Of a stretch of DNA of 64,000 nucleotides, positions 51,345 to 60,697 are shown one piece after another. Position 1 is the first letter of the stretch; each line of letters begins with the position of its first letter. Source of the stretch: Paraburkholderia caledonica NBRC 102488 (GTDB lineage: Bacteria; Pseudomonadota; Gammaproteobacteria; Burkholderiales; Burkholderiaceae); contig NZ_BAYE01000013.1 of assembly GCF_000685095.1 (NCBI RefSeq), forward strand, positions 154,512-218,511. The letters are read 5' to 3'. A model generated the notes under the pieces. The model was not told where the DNA came from, did not search any database, and worked only from the letters and a program-made list of their open reading frames with translations. A program made the position numbers and the translations under genes.

Positions 51345-52892
51345 ATGACCACGCTATCGTCCCTGAACCTTGCCGCGACCCTTGCCCCCACGCCCCTCAC
51401 CGATTCCGTGAATCCCGCGGTGGCGGTTGACGGCGATGCGCGACGCATGGTGGCGCTCTCGCCGTCGGCCATCGTCACGATCCCTTCCACAAGCAGCATC
51501 ACGGTGCTCCAAACCTATACGCCGAAAGGCACGCTAAGCGCCGCCATGCCGACGGTGAGCTGGGCCAGCGACAACCGCGACGCGGTAACGCTCAGGATGG
51601 CAGGGAACTACGCCGCGCAGACGATGGCGGGGCGCTTCGCCGGCCTCGGCAGCGCGCTGCTCGATCGCTTCAAGGCCATGGGCAGCGATTATTCGCAATC
51701 GGTCAGCGTTGGGTCCGCAGGCGTGGGCGGCATTGGACGGTCTTCTCAACAACCCGCCGGCCAGATCGGTTTGACGGTGCGAACGGCGAGCGGTGTGACG
51801 GTCGAAATCGCGCTGGGCAGCGAGGACGGCGGCCTTTCGGTCAGCATCAAGAGCAGCGGCGCGCTCAGCGAGAGCGAACGCAATGCGCTGGCAAAGCTTT
51901 CAGAGGGTTTCCAACAGGCCATCGACGGTCTGGGCGCCGTGCCACCGAAACTCGACCTGAGCGGCCTGACGCAGTCCGACACCTCGGTGCTCGCTTCCGT
52001 GAGCTTTCAATACAACACGACGGGCGCCGGCAATGCGGACATCTCGGCACGCTATTCGCAGGACAGCGCGGCGCGAAGCCTGAGCGTCACGAGCGCGGCG
52101 GGCGCCATGAGCGTGAAGGTCGATACGAGCGATTCGGCACTTTGGGGAACGGGCTCACAACGCGCTGCTTCTGTGGCGAGCTATCTTCGGCAGTTCGATC
52201 ACGCCAATTCACGTGGGCACGGCAACGCAACGCTGATGTCGATGTTCGAGGACGGATTCGCGCAGATGAACGAGAGCTACGGGACGCCTTCGGCCGAGGC
52301 GCTGCCGGGAACGGCCTACGCCCCGCGGCTGCAGCAGTCGGTTCACGCGATGTTGACGGGACTCGCTGACTTCAGCGCATCGATCACGGACGCGTCGGCG
52401 TCGCCGAATCCGATGCGTCCGGGCGAGGTCGACGCATTCTCGTATCAGGTCTCGCAAACGACGCAGCTCGAAGGCTCGCGCTCCGAAGGCAAGATTTCGC
52501 AAAACCAGCAATCGCACCTGATCGCCAGCTACCATCAGGCGCTCACGGACGGCGGCAAACCGGTCCTTACCTCGTCGAAGTCCTCGCAGAACTATGATTA
52601 TGTGCTGATTGACGACTCCGCCGAAAGCGCCGTCCAGTTGGCTACGGAACGTGGCGCGCTGGTACACGCCTCGCTGCGTCAGACTTCAGACCGGAGCACA
52701 CGTCATTTGAAGTACGAACGAGGGGTGCTGACTTCCGACCTCACCACACCGGAAGACACATCTCGCTCAACGGACCTGCTCTCGTTGCTCGAACCGCTTA
52801 TTGACAAGGGCGACGCCGCACGCAATAGCGCCGGATGGCAGCAGGCGCTTTCCCGCGTTCATCGAATGATCTTGCTGAACGCGTCGAAGTAA
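51345..52892 (+). CDS. Large conserved-looking protein of unknown function
   Basis: 515 residues without signal peptide or membrane helix. It is rich in Ser, Ala, Thr and Asp with two repeated beta-like sections (GQIGLTVRTASGVTVEIALG and SVSFQYNTTGAGNADISARY). Burkholderia relatives are found under misleading names or as hypothetical. Codon use is GC-rich and typical of the host, unlike the AT-richer effector genes just upstream. No homologous domain can be named; it may be a secreted or surface-associated adhesin-like protein. Its ATG at 51345 lies after a 123-bp gap. Confidence 0.6.
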   Translation: MTTLSSLNLAATLAPTPLTDSVNPAVAVDGDARRMVALSPSAIVTIPSTSSITVLQTYTPKGTLSAAMPTVSWASDNRDAVTLRMAGNYAAQTMAGRFAGLGSALLDRFKAMGSDYSQSVSVGSAGVGGIGRSSQQPAGQIGLTVRTASGVTVEIALGSEDGGLSVSIKSSGALSESERNALAKLSEGFQQAIDGLGAVPPKLDLSGLTQSDTSVLASVSFQYNTTGAGNADISARYSQDSAARSLSVTSAAGAMSVKVDTSDSALWGTGSQRAASVASYLRQFDHANSRGHGNATLMSMFEDGFAQMNESYGTPSAEALPGTAYAPRLQQSVHAMLTGLADFSASITDASASPNPMRPGEVDAFSYQVSQTTQLEGSRSEGKISQNQQSHLIASYHQALTDGGKPVLTSSKSSQNYDYVLIDDSAESAVQLATERGALVHASLRQTSDRSTRHLKYERGVLTSDLTTPEDTSRSTDLLSLLEPLIDKGDAARNSAGWQQALSRVHRMILLNASK

Positions 52893-53067
52893 GGCTGCTC
52901 GTTCGCGCGCCGGGCCGCCTTGCGCATTGAAAATGCGACCGGCCCTTGTAGACCGAAATATGCATGCCGCATCAGGCGGTCATCGGCCAGTTTGGGTCGT
53001 CCGACCAAGCCGCATAGATCCGCGACAATTTCGCCGGTGTCGACGTTTCTGGCGTCTCGTAGAGCGA

Positions 53068-53499
53068 CTAGAGTATCTTTTTCATCGACGGTGCAGCATG
53101 AAGCACATAGTTCTGACGCTCATAGAACGGAACGGCCTCCGGTCTGGCGTCGAGAAACACCGCACTCATGTCACGAGCACGTGCGTCGACTTCGGCATAT
53201 TGCATCAAGGCTTGACCAGCACCGCTTCCTCGAGCTTCCGTAGTAACGACAATATCATCGACGTGCAAATATTCTCCGCGCGCTAGCGTATGGACCGGCC
53301 TTATCCCCATGATGCCGATAAGCTTGCTGCCCTTGAACGCTCCTACGAGCTCGTAACCAGAATATGATTGCCGGCGCACTCGCCTCAAGAACTCCGCTTC
53401 GTCCAGAGAGCGTAACTGGGAGATAACCGGAAAAGCTTGTGCCCATTCGGTTGGGGCAAGCCGTCGAATGTTTTCATCGGTGCGGCGACTCTCAGTCAT
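53068..53499 (-). CDS. GNAT-family N-acetyltransferase
   Basis: 143-residue acetyl-CoA-dependent transferase. The acetyl-CoA loop is VVTTEARGSGAGQALMQYAE (Q/RxxGxG/A variant), preceded by LHVDDIVV and followed by VFLDARPEAVPFYERQNYVL, the end motif of the fold. The acceptor is unknown. Stand-alone gene. Confidence 0.86.
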   Translation of the reverse strand: MTESRRTDENIRRLAPTEWAQAFPVISQLRSLDEAEFLRRVRRQSYSGYELVGAFKGSKLIGIMGIRPVHTLARGEYLHVDDIVVTTEARGSGAGQALMQYAEVDARARDMSAVFLDARPEAVPFYERQNYVLHAAPSMKKIL

Positions 53500-53697
53500 T
53501 GCTTTAACCCGTCCTTAAAGAGTGCCGATTCTTGCATATAAACGCGACTTCTTTTCGCTCAATGTCCGCTATCGAGAAAGGCGAAGGGCTCTTGAGGGGG
53601 TCGGTTAGAGCCGACCGCATCAGGCAGCGGTCGGCCACAAGCGGTCGGTTGAGGTCGCCATCCAATTTGAATGTCCAAGGTCTCGTCCGCCGTCGCT

Positions 53698-53769
53698 CAG
53701 TGGCCGGTTTCCGGCGAGCAAATTGACAGTGGTATTGCCTCAAGGCGGCCATGAGCGGTCGTTCGACAC
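53698..53769. repeat. Dispersed intergenic repeat (two units)
   Basis: 53698-53729 (CAGTGGCCGGTTTCCGGCGA and following) matches 57839-57871 over about 26 of 31 positions. 53744-53769 (GGCGGCCATGAGCGGTCG) resembles 54176-54200. These lie in non-coding gaps and look like members of a short dispersed intergenic repeat family; number and function are unknown. The surrounding gap 53500-53840 holds no gene that I can recognise. Confidence 0.5.
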
Positions 53770-53840
53770 AGGGCCCGAAATCGCCGACAATCCGTGGACA
53801 TTTTGGGAAGTCCTCAACGCTTCGCCCGTACCCATTAGAA

Positions 53841-54056
53841 ATGGCGCAATCAGACGACAAGGCTCGCATTTTCCGGCGCTACACGAAAGCCTATCTTTCG
53901 GCTGTCGGTGTCGCGGGTGCCTTCGTACTAGTGTCGGAGATGCGCGGGGCCGGGTGGAGACCCGCCTTGGCGGGGACGCCGTTGTACGCCACGTTGTTCC
54001 TTGGAATTACTTATCAACTGGTGAAGGACGTTCGCCAGTACAAACGGAAGCGCTAG
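53841..54056 (+). CDS. Small membrane protein
   Basis: 71 residues with two hydrophobic segments (AYLSAVGVAGAFVLVSEM and PLYATLFLGITYQLV) and a basic tail (VRQYKRKR). ATG 53841 is chosen over an upstream in-frame start at 53751 because MAQSDDKARIFRRYTKAY reads as a natural N-terminus. No family is recognised. Confidence 0.5.
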   Translation: MAQSDDKARIFRRYTKAYLSAVGVAGAFVLVSEMRGAGWRPALAGTPLYATLFLGITYQLVKDVRQYKRKR

Positions 54057-54253
54057 CCTGTAGCGCCCGCTTCGGACGGCTGCAGAGACTCTTGAGAGAC
54101 TGAAACGGGTCGTGCTATAGCTTTTGCGTCGAATGCACAGCGGAAGCGACCGTCGCGCTCGGTCGTCGGGCTTCTGGCCGGCCATGAGCGGACGGTCGAC
54201 GCGACGGGCTGCATCGTCGACAATGTGTACGGGAACAGGAATTCGAGGAAACA

Positions 54254-54589
54254 ATGCGCCTTTGGGCCAAGGCTAACTCACGGGAGTGGCCAAACATAGA
54301 TTCGGTTTTGATCCTTGGGCTGACCGATGGTGTCCTACTCATCCGTTATTTCTCGTTTTCAACTCGCGACGTTGAAGGGGATCATTGGTATCCCACTTTG
54401 GACGAGGCGCAGCAAGATGCTGACCAAGAATATGGTGTCGAGCCGACTGCATGGCAGGCCATGCCGGACGAGAAAGATGAACTTTACCAACTTAGCGTGA
54501 TGCCGATCACCGGACACTCCTACGACCGGGATAATGCAAAATGGGTCGCATCCAATAGCACCGATTACTCTCCAGAATCGGGGCACTAA
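54254..54589 (+). CDS. Small acidic protein of unknown function
   Basis: 111 residues: DSVLILGLTDGVLLIRYFSF, then STRDVEGDHWYPTLDEAQQD and ADQEYGVEPTAWQAMPDEKD. The DxWYPTLDEAQxxAxxEYG pattern is recurrent among small hypothetical proteins of proteobacteria. Cytoplasmic. Codon use is slightly AT-richer than neighbours. Confidence 0.65.
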   Translation: MRLWAKANSREWPNIDSVLILGLTDGVLLIRYFSFSTRDVEGDHWYPTLDEAQQDADQEYGVEPTAWQAMPDEKDELYQLSVMPITGHSYDRDNAKWVASNSTDYSPESGH

Positions 54590-54713
54590 GTTAGGCGGCG
54601 ATCGGCCAAAACCAGTCACTCGGGCTCACCTTGTCACAACGGTCCAGATGCCTTAGGGAGGCGGAACCTTGGAACGCGGGATTTCGGCGACTGCCGTCAC
54701 CCCAATGACCAGT

Positions 54714-55355
54714 TCACCGGACTGTTGACCCTCCGCGCATTTGCGCATCTCCTTTGTTGCGCGATCCGCGTTTGTCCGCGTCTGGCCACGCGGACATCGC
54801 AACGTCGATGATGCTGTCAAGCGCTTCGCCCGATGCGCCCGCCTGTGGAAGATTCAAAATGGCCTGCAAGACGCCGAGATAGTACCAGGCGAAGGCGTTA
54901 ACGTCGGTACCTGGTGCAACTTCGCCGCTCGCCACGCCATCCCGCAGCAGATCCGCGAAGATCTCGCGCTGCCGTGCGACACCAGCAAGTGCTGTCGTCT
55001 TTCCTGCCGCTGCAAGATCCAGTAGTTCGGCAGTACTTCGCGACAACAGGCAGCCTGCCGGCCGCCGCGATGCGGCCGGCGTAGGCAAGAAATCCCGCAA
55101 TATTGCTGCCACGCTTCCCCGTGCAGAGTCCACGCGGGCTGACCTCATCCGACGTAGCACGCGCTCTGTGTAGACGGCCAGCGCATCGCGGAACAGGCCG
55201 TCCTTGTCGCCGAACCGCTGGTAGAGGCTCGAGCGCGATAGGCCGGTGGCTTCCGTGAGCTCATTGATGGACGCCGTCGCATAGCCGTGACGCCAGAAAA
55301 CGTCGATCGCAGCAGCGATGACGGCGGCCTCGTCGTATTGCGGTTTCCCACTCAT
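54714..55355 (-). CDS. TetR-family repressor
   Basis: 213 residues. N-terminal HTH: AAIDVFWRHGYATASINELT and EATGLSRSSLYQRFGDKDGL; C-terminal ligand domain with PAASRRPAGCLLSRSTAELL, an AcuR/NemR-like segment. ATG 55355 is used. Divergent from an NmrA-type oxidoreductase gene with two tandem palindromes in the 79-bp gap, so it represses that gene and itself. A Cys near the ligand pocket (GCLLSRS) could sense electrophiles. Confidence 0.88.
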   Translation of the reverse strand: MSGKPQYDEAAVIAAAIDVFWRHGYATASINELTEATGLSRSSLYQRFGDKDGLFRDALAVYTERVLRRMRSARVDSARGSVAAILRDFLPTPAASRRPAGCLLSRSTAELLDLAAAGKTTALAGVARQREIFADLLRDGVASGEVAPGTDVNAFAWYYLGVLQAILNLPQAGASGEALDSIIDVAMSAWPDADKRGSRNKGDAQMRGGSTVR

Positions 55356-55375
55356 AAATCTTCCCGTTGACAAGC

Positions 55376-55414
55376 TGGAACGATTGTTCCATCATATGTG
55401 GACCGATCGTTCCA
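55376..55414. promoter_or_regulatory. Tandem TetR operators
   Basis: TGGAACGATTGTTCCA (55376-55391, perfect palindrome arms GGAAC/GTTCC) and TGGACCGATCGTTCCA (55399-55414), 23 bp centre to centre and each followed by TCATA. Located between the divergent tetR and NmrA genes. Strong candidates for the TetR sites. Confidence 0.75.
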
Positions 55415-55434
55415 TCATACCTCAAGGAGGCGAC

Positions 55435-56316
55435 ATGCTCAATCAGACAGCCCACGCATCGCGCCCTATGCGCATAGCCGTCGCGGGCGCGACCGGCCGC
55501 GTTGGCAATACGCTAATCGATCGATTGGGCATGGATCCCGTCGATGTCGTCGCCCTCACTCGCCAAAGCGCTACAACGCAGTTTGCGCCGAATGTCACTG
55601 TGGCAACGGTGGACTTCGACCGACCGGCCACGCTCGCCGACGCACTTGTCGGCATCGACAAGGTCTTCGTCGCGCACGGCACATCCGCCCGGCAGGTGGC
55701 GAATGAAATCGCGCTCATCGATGCTGCAGTCGCCGCCGGGGTGCGCCACATTGTCAAGCTGTCCGTCATGGGGCCGGCAACGCAGCTCAATCCATTCGCC
55801 TGGCACATGCGGATCGAAGCACATCTGGCTCGCCAGCCGGTGGCGTCGACCGCGCTCAGGCCGACCACGTTCGCCGACGTGCTCAAGCGCGCCGGCGCGC
55901 CGGTTGCTGCTGGTAATTGGGCCGGTGCGGCGGGCAACGGAGCCGTCAACTTCGTCGATACGCGAGATGTTGCCGAAGCAGCGCGCATTGCGTTGCTCGA
56001 AGACGTTCCCGACAGATCGCAGCGGGCGTACCACCTGAGCGGGCCGCGGAACTGGACGATGCAACAGATTGCTGAAGAGTTGTCTCGACTGCTCGGACGC
56101 CGTGTCGTCTACAACGACCGGTCGCCCACGGAGCATCGCGGGGCATTGCTCGCGAGTGGCCAGCCGCCGCTGGTGGTAGACCTGCTTCTTGGCCTGGATA
56201 GGCTTTTTCGTGAATCTGCCCTCGCGGAGACCACGGCGACTTTCGAAAAGTTGACGGGCAAGCCCCCGCGGTCATTGTCTGAGTGGCTGCGTGAAAACAT
56301 CACGCTCTTCCAGTGA
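55435..56316 (+). CDS. NmrA-like NAD(P)-binding oxidoreductase
   Basis: 293-residue atypical short-chain dehydrogenase: nucleotide loop VAGATGRVGNTLIDRLG (residues about 18-34), DKVFVAHGTSARQVANEIAL and KLSVMGPATQLNPFAWH. It lacks the Tyr-x3-Lys catalytic pair of classical SDRs, so it is either a quinone-oxidoreductase-like (QOR2/azoreductase) enzyme or a redox sensor. ATG 55435 follows AAGGAGG. Controlled by the divergent TetR. Confidence 0.85.
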   Translation: MLNQTAHASRPMRIAVAGATGRVGNTLIDRLGMDPVDVVALTRQSATTQFAPNVTVATVDFDRPATLADALVGIDKVFVAHGTSARQVANEIALIDAAVAAGVRHIVKLSVMGPATQLNPFAWHMRIEAHLARQPVASTALRPTTFADVLKRAGAPVAAGNWAGAAGNGAVNFVDTRDVAEAARIALLEDVPDRSQRAYHLSGPRNWTMQQIAEELSRLLGRRVVYNDRSPTEHRGALLASGQPPLVVDLLLGLDRLFRESALAETTATFEKLTGKPPRSLSEWLRENITLFQ

Positions 56317-56435
56317 CACGTATCAGCGCTCACACCGGGATGCGTTCTAGCGGTGAGAATGCGGCGGTTTGTAGTCGGGTTGCAATGGCTGGAGGTTCCC
56401 GTCGTCTGGCCGTGCTCCATCGCAAATACGGGGAT

Positions 56436-56948
56436 ATGAGACTAACCATGACTAATCGATCATTGCATATGCGGCGCGGCCTGCCGGTTGTTCTGTTGTT
56501 TTCGTTGCTGACGGGAGCAGGCTGCGCGCAAGCAGCCGGTGTGACGCCCGCCGATACTCAGGCGGTTCGCGCGCTGTTTCTGCAGCAGACGACGGCCGAG
56601 ACTGCGCATGATCTCGACGCGCTGAGCGGCATGTTCGCTTCTACGGCACCGGGACAGCCAGATGCCGTGTCGTTTGTGGCTCGCGCATATCGCTTTTGGG
56701 GCAGGGACGAGGTGCTTGAGCATTTCAGGCAGACTTTCGCCGGGACATGGCGGGTCGAGCCGGATCCGAGCGCGCTGCGCATCATTCCGCTGAACCGGGA
56801 TACGGTACAGGTGTACGCGCCTACCAAGGTGACCATCGGCGCGCCGGGCCAACCAGAGAAGACCGCGACGTTTCTGATCAACGAGTTTATGATCCGCAGC
56901 GCGTCCGGCTGGAAGGTTGCAGCGGTGATTCCGGTGCCGGCGCAATAA
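56436..56948 (+). CDS. Exported SgcJ/EcaC-type SnoaL-like protein
   Basis: 170 residues with signal peptide (PVVLLFSLLTGAGCAQA) and an NTF2-like domain: TPADTQAVRALFLQQTTAE, TAHDLDALSGMFAST and EFMIRSASGWKVAAVIPVPA. Start ATG 56436 or 56448. The next gene is a paralogue with the same layout, indicating tandem duplication. Enzymatic role unknown; the family includes DUF4440 proteins. Confidence 0.75.
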   Translation: MRLTMTNRSLHMRRGLPVVLLFSLLTGAGCAQAAGVTPADTQAVRALFLQQTTAETAHDLDALSGMFASTAPGQPDAVSFVARAYRFWGRDEVLEHFRQTFAGTWRVEPDPSALRIIPLNRDTVQVYAPTKVTIGAPGQPEKTATFLINEFMIRSASGWKVAAVIPVPAQ

Positions 56949-56960
56949 CGGGAGACGCAC

Positions 56961-57445
56961 ATGAGCCGACAAAAAGTGCTGGCTTGCTGCGTCGCGGTTG
57001 CGGTGATGAGCGCCGCGCATGCTGAAGCGCCGCATCGATTTACCGATGAAGACCGGCAAGCGGTCGAAGCGGTTTTCATCCGGCAGGCGGAGGCTGCGAC
57101 CGCGCATGACATCGATGCGTTCGCCGGCGTGCTCGCCTCGGCGCCGGCCGGCGAACCCGACCCGGTCGTGCTCCTCGCCCGTTCGTATCAGTTTTGGGGC
57201 AAGCCGGCGCTGATCGAGCATTTCAAGGACACCTTCAGGGCGTGTGGAAGTTCGAGCCCAATGTCGCGAAGATCCGCGTTGTTCCGCTGAGTGCTGACGT
57301 CGCGCAGCTGTACGCGCCCACTCGGGTCACGGCAGGCGCTTCCGAAGCCACGGCGAAAACCGCGTCGTTTCTCGTCTATGAAACGGCAGTGCGAACGGCC
57401 GACGGCTGGCGCATCGCATCGATTGTCCCGGTCCCCGCGCAATAG
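56961..57445 (+). pseudogene. Frameshifted SgcJ-like paralogue
   Basis: Same architecture as the preceding gene: signal peptide MSRQKVLACCVAVAVMSA, then FTDEDRQAVEAVFIRQAEAA and LLARSYQFWGKPALIEHF. At about 57237 a G run is one base short (AGGGC for AGGGGC), ending the frame at 57290. The reading continues in the next frame as GVWKFEPNVAKIRVVPLSAD to ASIVPVPAQ (57445). One indel in a homopolymer; could be real or a sequencing error. Confidence 0.8.
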
Positions 57446-57972
57446 CAGCGCGTATTGCCTCATATTGCTCTCGTCAGCCAGGCCCGCTGTACCACAGCTG
57501 ATGGGAGGGCAAACAGCATGAGCGATTTCGAGCTACCGGGACGATCGCTGGTGATCTGGAAGTAAAAGGCATGGCGTCGACCTCGCATTCCGCTCGCTTG
57601 TCGCCGGGGCGACGCGCGCGCCTTGTGCGAAAAGCCGCGATCGCCATGGTTTATCGAACGGCTACCGTAACCGCCTAGCACGCATGCGGTTGTGTCATTG
57701 TCGCTCAGGAACCCGGCGAGCATTCCGCCAGCGATCCGGGACATCCGCTTCAAACGGCTGCTTTGGGAATCGGCCACTGTCCCTTGTGGGTCGGAAGTAC
57801 GCGCTGACGCGAGTGTCCGCTCCCGGGCCGCGAGATTCCACTGGCCGCTTTCCGGCGATGAAATTGGAGAGCGGGCTGACGCAGCCCGACCCGGTGCGGT
57901 CGCTCGTAGAGCAGTGGCCGTAGCGTCTGCTTCCGGCGGCTCACCCGACATCCGCCCAGGTCCGACCGACTT
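57446..57972. other. Non-coding gap with a dispersed repeat copy
   Basis: 527 bp without a convincing gene. It includes the short frame ATGAGCGATTTCGAGCTACC (15 codons, probably a relic) and, at 57839-57871, the repeat CACTGGCCGCTTTCCGGCGA shared with 53698-53729. Long open frames across it on both strands lack protein character. Confidence 0.55.
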
Positions 57973-58441
57973 TCACCGTTTGGTCTTTGATAACGTCTCG
58001 AAAGAAGCGCCGGTACGGCGTTTGCCTATAGCCGACACAACTGCGAAGCATCGTATAGAAGCCGATAATTTGACAGTCGTCGCTGAAAGTGGCTTCACGA
58101 CCGCCAAGGCGGCGACGATAAAGGCGCTGAAAACAATTCTTCTCGATTGACGCCATGCAAGGCAGACAGAAAGAGAACAAGGATAAGTTTGATCGTCAGC
58201 CATAGGTAGGGAACGCAGCCGCCGGACACAGACAGGAATAGGCCGAATACCCACGTGAGAAGGGCAGGAGCAGTCAATCGTCGATTCCAGCGCGAAAGCT
58301 GTCTGGCGCCGACTGCAGTCGATGTCCCCAGAGGCGGCAACAAAGCGGACGTGACTTCAGTGGCAAGCAGCCCGCCGATAAACGTAGCACCGCCGCGACA
58401 TGGCAGGCCTTGATCCACACATAGAAAGCCGGGCTGCTCAT
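57973..58441 (-). pseudogene. Decayed CopD/HemJ-like membrane protein
   Basis: Starts MSSPAFYVWIKACHVAAVL (58441), then a one-base loss near 58390 moves the reading to TFIGGLLATEVTSALLPPLG. WNRRLTAPALLTWVFGLFLS and WLTIKLILVLFLSALHGV follow, with the expected membrane helices. Next, about 20 residues are missing and a further frame change gives RRIVFSAFIVAALAVVKPL, the last helix of the family. Two frameshifts plus an internal deletion; not functional. Confidence 0.7.
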
Positions 58442-58553
58442 TTAGCGCTGTGCGTGCAACCTACCAACATTGCGGGCAATAAATCGCCTGCATGGCGGTG
58501 ATCAAAGCGCCTGCTTGTGCGGCCTTGGTGGAGTTGTGCGTCACGCGAAAGGC

Positions 58554-59195
58554 TCAGCTTTCGAAAGGTGCCCCAAGGAGCAGGTCGCAAACGTTGGGAA
58601 TTTCCAGACCAGGCACAAGGCGACGTCCAACGTCGGCCAGACCTGTTCCGATGGCAGTGTGTGGCTTCCGTCTCGCGACCTCGGCTAGCGCCTCCGTGAA
58701 CGCCCTCTTGAAGCCCAACCGCGGATAGAGCGCGAGCGTGTCGTCGATCAGTTGTGGTGAGATCTCGCCCATTCTAAGCCCCAGGACGTCGACGTGAGCG
58801 CCGAAGTGGACGAGCGCGACTTCCGGCTCCCTGCGATCGGCGATTTCGGCGGACGAGTGAAGGGCGATGGCATCCCAGACGATGTCGACCTTTGTCTTCG
58901 GATAGTCGTGCACATGCAGAAATCTGCTCGCGGCGTCGGCGCCATCCACTTCGAAGCGCTTGTCCGCAATGTGATCTTTCGACAGACCCAGGTCGTGAAG
59001 CAGCGACGCAAGATAAACCAGCTCGCGGTCGTACTTCATTTGCCGCTTTTTGCCGATGAACTCAGCGAACCACCATGTCCGGTGAACATGATTGAGAAAC
59101 GGCTTCGAATGGGCTTGCTCGACGAGAGCGGCCGCTTTGCGGACGAGCTCCGAGTCCGGCGCAGTTACGCCGCCGATGATGACAGGGGTTTTCAT
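58554..59195 (-). CDS. HD-domain hydrolase, cyanamide-hydratase-like
   Basis: 213 residues. HD-superfamily metal ligands in FLNHVHRTWWFAEFIG (first His) and YLASLLHDLGLSKDH (His-Asp), followed by RFEVDGADAASRFLHVHDY and WDAIALHSSAEIADRREPE. The first motif LFNHxxRxxxF is shared with fungal cyanamide hydratases and related HD enzymes. It is paralogous to the product of 60698-61321 on the far side of a GlxA-like regulator. The actual substrate is not known. Confidence 0.78.
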   Translation of the reverse strand: MKTPVIIGGVTAPDSELVRKAAALVEQAHSKPFLNHVHRTWWFAEFIGKKRQMKYDRELVYLASLLHDLGLSKDHIADKRFEVDGADAASRFLHVHDYPKTKVDIVWDAIALHSSAEIADRREPEVALVHFGAHVDVLGLRMGEISPQLIDDTLALYPRLGFKRAFTEALAEVARRKPHTAIGTGLADVGRRLVPGLEIPNVCDLLLGAPFES

Positions 59196-59320
59196 TTACT
59201 TTCCTCAAAAGCCTGATTCGAAAAAATAGTTCACCCTGTCTTTGGCGGCAATGACAAACAGCCCTCGTCCTGGGACATTCGTTCGCTCGGACGGAAAAAG
59301 CATCTCTGCCGGGTTGCGCG

Positions 59321-60319
59321 TCAAGACTTCGGCTGTCCGAAGCGGCTGCGATAGTCCTGCGGAGACACGCCATAAACCTTTGAGAATGCCCGGCGCATCC
59401 GTTCGTCATCTCCAAAACCGGTCCGACGCGCGATGACCTGAATAGGATCGCGCGCGGATTCGAGCAGGCGTCTGGCCGCTTCTATGCGGATCTTCTCGAC
59501 GGCCCTCGCAGGGCTTTCCCCGGTTTCGCGAAGATAGACACGAGCGAAGTTGCGTGGGCTCATCCGCGCTGCGTCCGCGAGTGCCGGAATGGATAAGTCG
59601 GCTTCGAGATGGGTTCGAATCCAATCGTGAAGGTCGTCGAATCGGCCGCGCGCGTCGCGCATCTGCTGACGCAGTTCCATGCTGAACTGCGATTGACCGC
59701 CGGGTCGCTTGAGAAAAAGAACCATGCCGCGCGCCACATTGAGCGCCGCCAGGTGGTCCAGATCGTCCTCGATCATTGCCAGCGCCATGTCAATCCCAGC
59801 CGAGACACCGGCCGATGTCCAGATATGATCGGAGGTGACAAAAATCGCGTCCGGCTTGACGTTGATGCTCGGGTGCTGGTCCTCGAGCCGGCTGCACGCA
59901 GCCCAATGTGTCGTCGCATCGCGGCGATCCAGAACGCCCAACTGGGCGAGGACGAATGCGCCCGTGCAGACGGAGCCGAGCCGACGAGGCCGATCGAGGT
60001 AACCCACGAGCCTCGCCCGAAGCGATGCAGTCGCGGCAGCGGGCATGATCAGGTCGGCGCCGGCTACGAGCAGCGTGTCGACAGAGTCGATCACTGCGTC
60101 GTCGAGCCGTACGGTTTCCACCCTGACGCGAGTATCGGTGGAGACCGGGCCGCCCGCCTCGGAGGCAAGAACGACCTGATAGGCGGGACGACCGTCTTCA
60201 AAGCAGGCGTCGCTGAATGCCTGCAGCGGACCAGATATGTCCATCAGCTTGGCACCGTCGTAAGCGACGATGACAACCTTGCGAGGTGCTTGCCCGTCCG
60301 AATTGTCGGTCTTAGCCAT
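59321..60319 (-). CDS. GlxA-like regulator (DJ-1/PfpI plus AraC HTH)
   Basis: 332 residues. N-terminal DJ-1/PfpI domain (VVIVAYDGAKLMDISGPLQA; Cys elbow SVCTGAFVLAQLGVLDRRDA) and C-terminal AraC-type DNA-binding domain (LADAARMSPRNFARVYLRET, IQVIARRTGFGDDERMRRAF). Usual full length. Located between two HD-hydrolase genes, so it is the likely regulator of one or both. The DJ-1 domain binds a small ligand rather than being catalytic in most members. Confidence 0.88.
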   Translation of the reverse strand: MAKTDNSDGQAPRKVVIVAYDGAKLMDISGPLQAFSDACFEDGRPAYQVVLASEAGGPVSTDTRVRVETVRLDDAVIDSVDTLLVAGADLIMPAAATASLRARLVGYLDRPRRLGSVCTGAFVLAQLGVLDRRDATTHWAACSRLEDQHPSINVKPDAIFVTSDHIWTSAGVSAGIDMALAMIEDDLDHLAALNVARGMVLFLKRPGGQSQFSMELRQQMRDARGRFDDLHDWIRTHLEADLSIPALADAARMSPRNFARVYLRETGESPARAVEKIRIEAARRLLESARDPIQVIARRTGFGDDERMRRAFSKVYGVSPQDYRSRFGQPKS

Positions 60320-60697
60320 TTGCCTGAGGCATCGAGGTGTCGCGAGTTGCCCGGATTACAGATCCAGCCAGCAATCTTCGAGGTCCGCCGGCATGCACGA
60401 CGACAGGGCCACCGGGAGCAACTGGCGGCGCATCCTGGCGACAGATTATAGGCATTTGGTATGCGGCAGCAATGACAATCACCCCTCTTTTTCTGCCGCT
60501 GTTGTGATAGGCCGGCCTGACTGGGCGTCTCGAGGGCGGATGGTTCGACGTGGGCTCACGCAATTCGCACTGAATGCGGGCAGGACGGGCACACACTACC
60601 ATTCGGCAGGAAACGAGGTGCGAATGTCAATTGCGGAATGGTTCGTGATCCTATACTCGGCTGACCATATTGGCAGTCAGCTGCACAGGACATTCTC
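60320..60697. other. Intergenic gap between divergent genes
   Basis: 378 bp between the GlxA-like gene and the plus-strand HD gene. No gene recognised; open frames (60270-60701 and others) lack protein character. It should contain divergent promoters; CATATTGGCAGTCAGCTGCA near 60667 is one moderately AT-rich part. No clear operator was found. Confidence 0.55.

Noticed and set aside
57692..58150. 152-codon plus-strand frame in the 57-58 kb gap
   Set aside because: It overlaps a decayed CopD-like gene on the other strand and a dispersed repeat; it has no domain or ribosome site.
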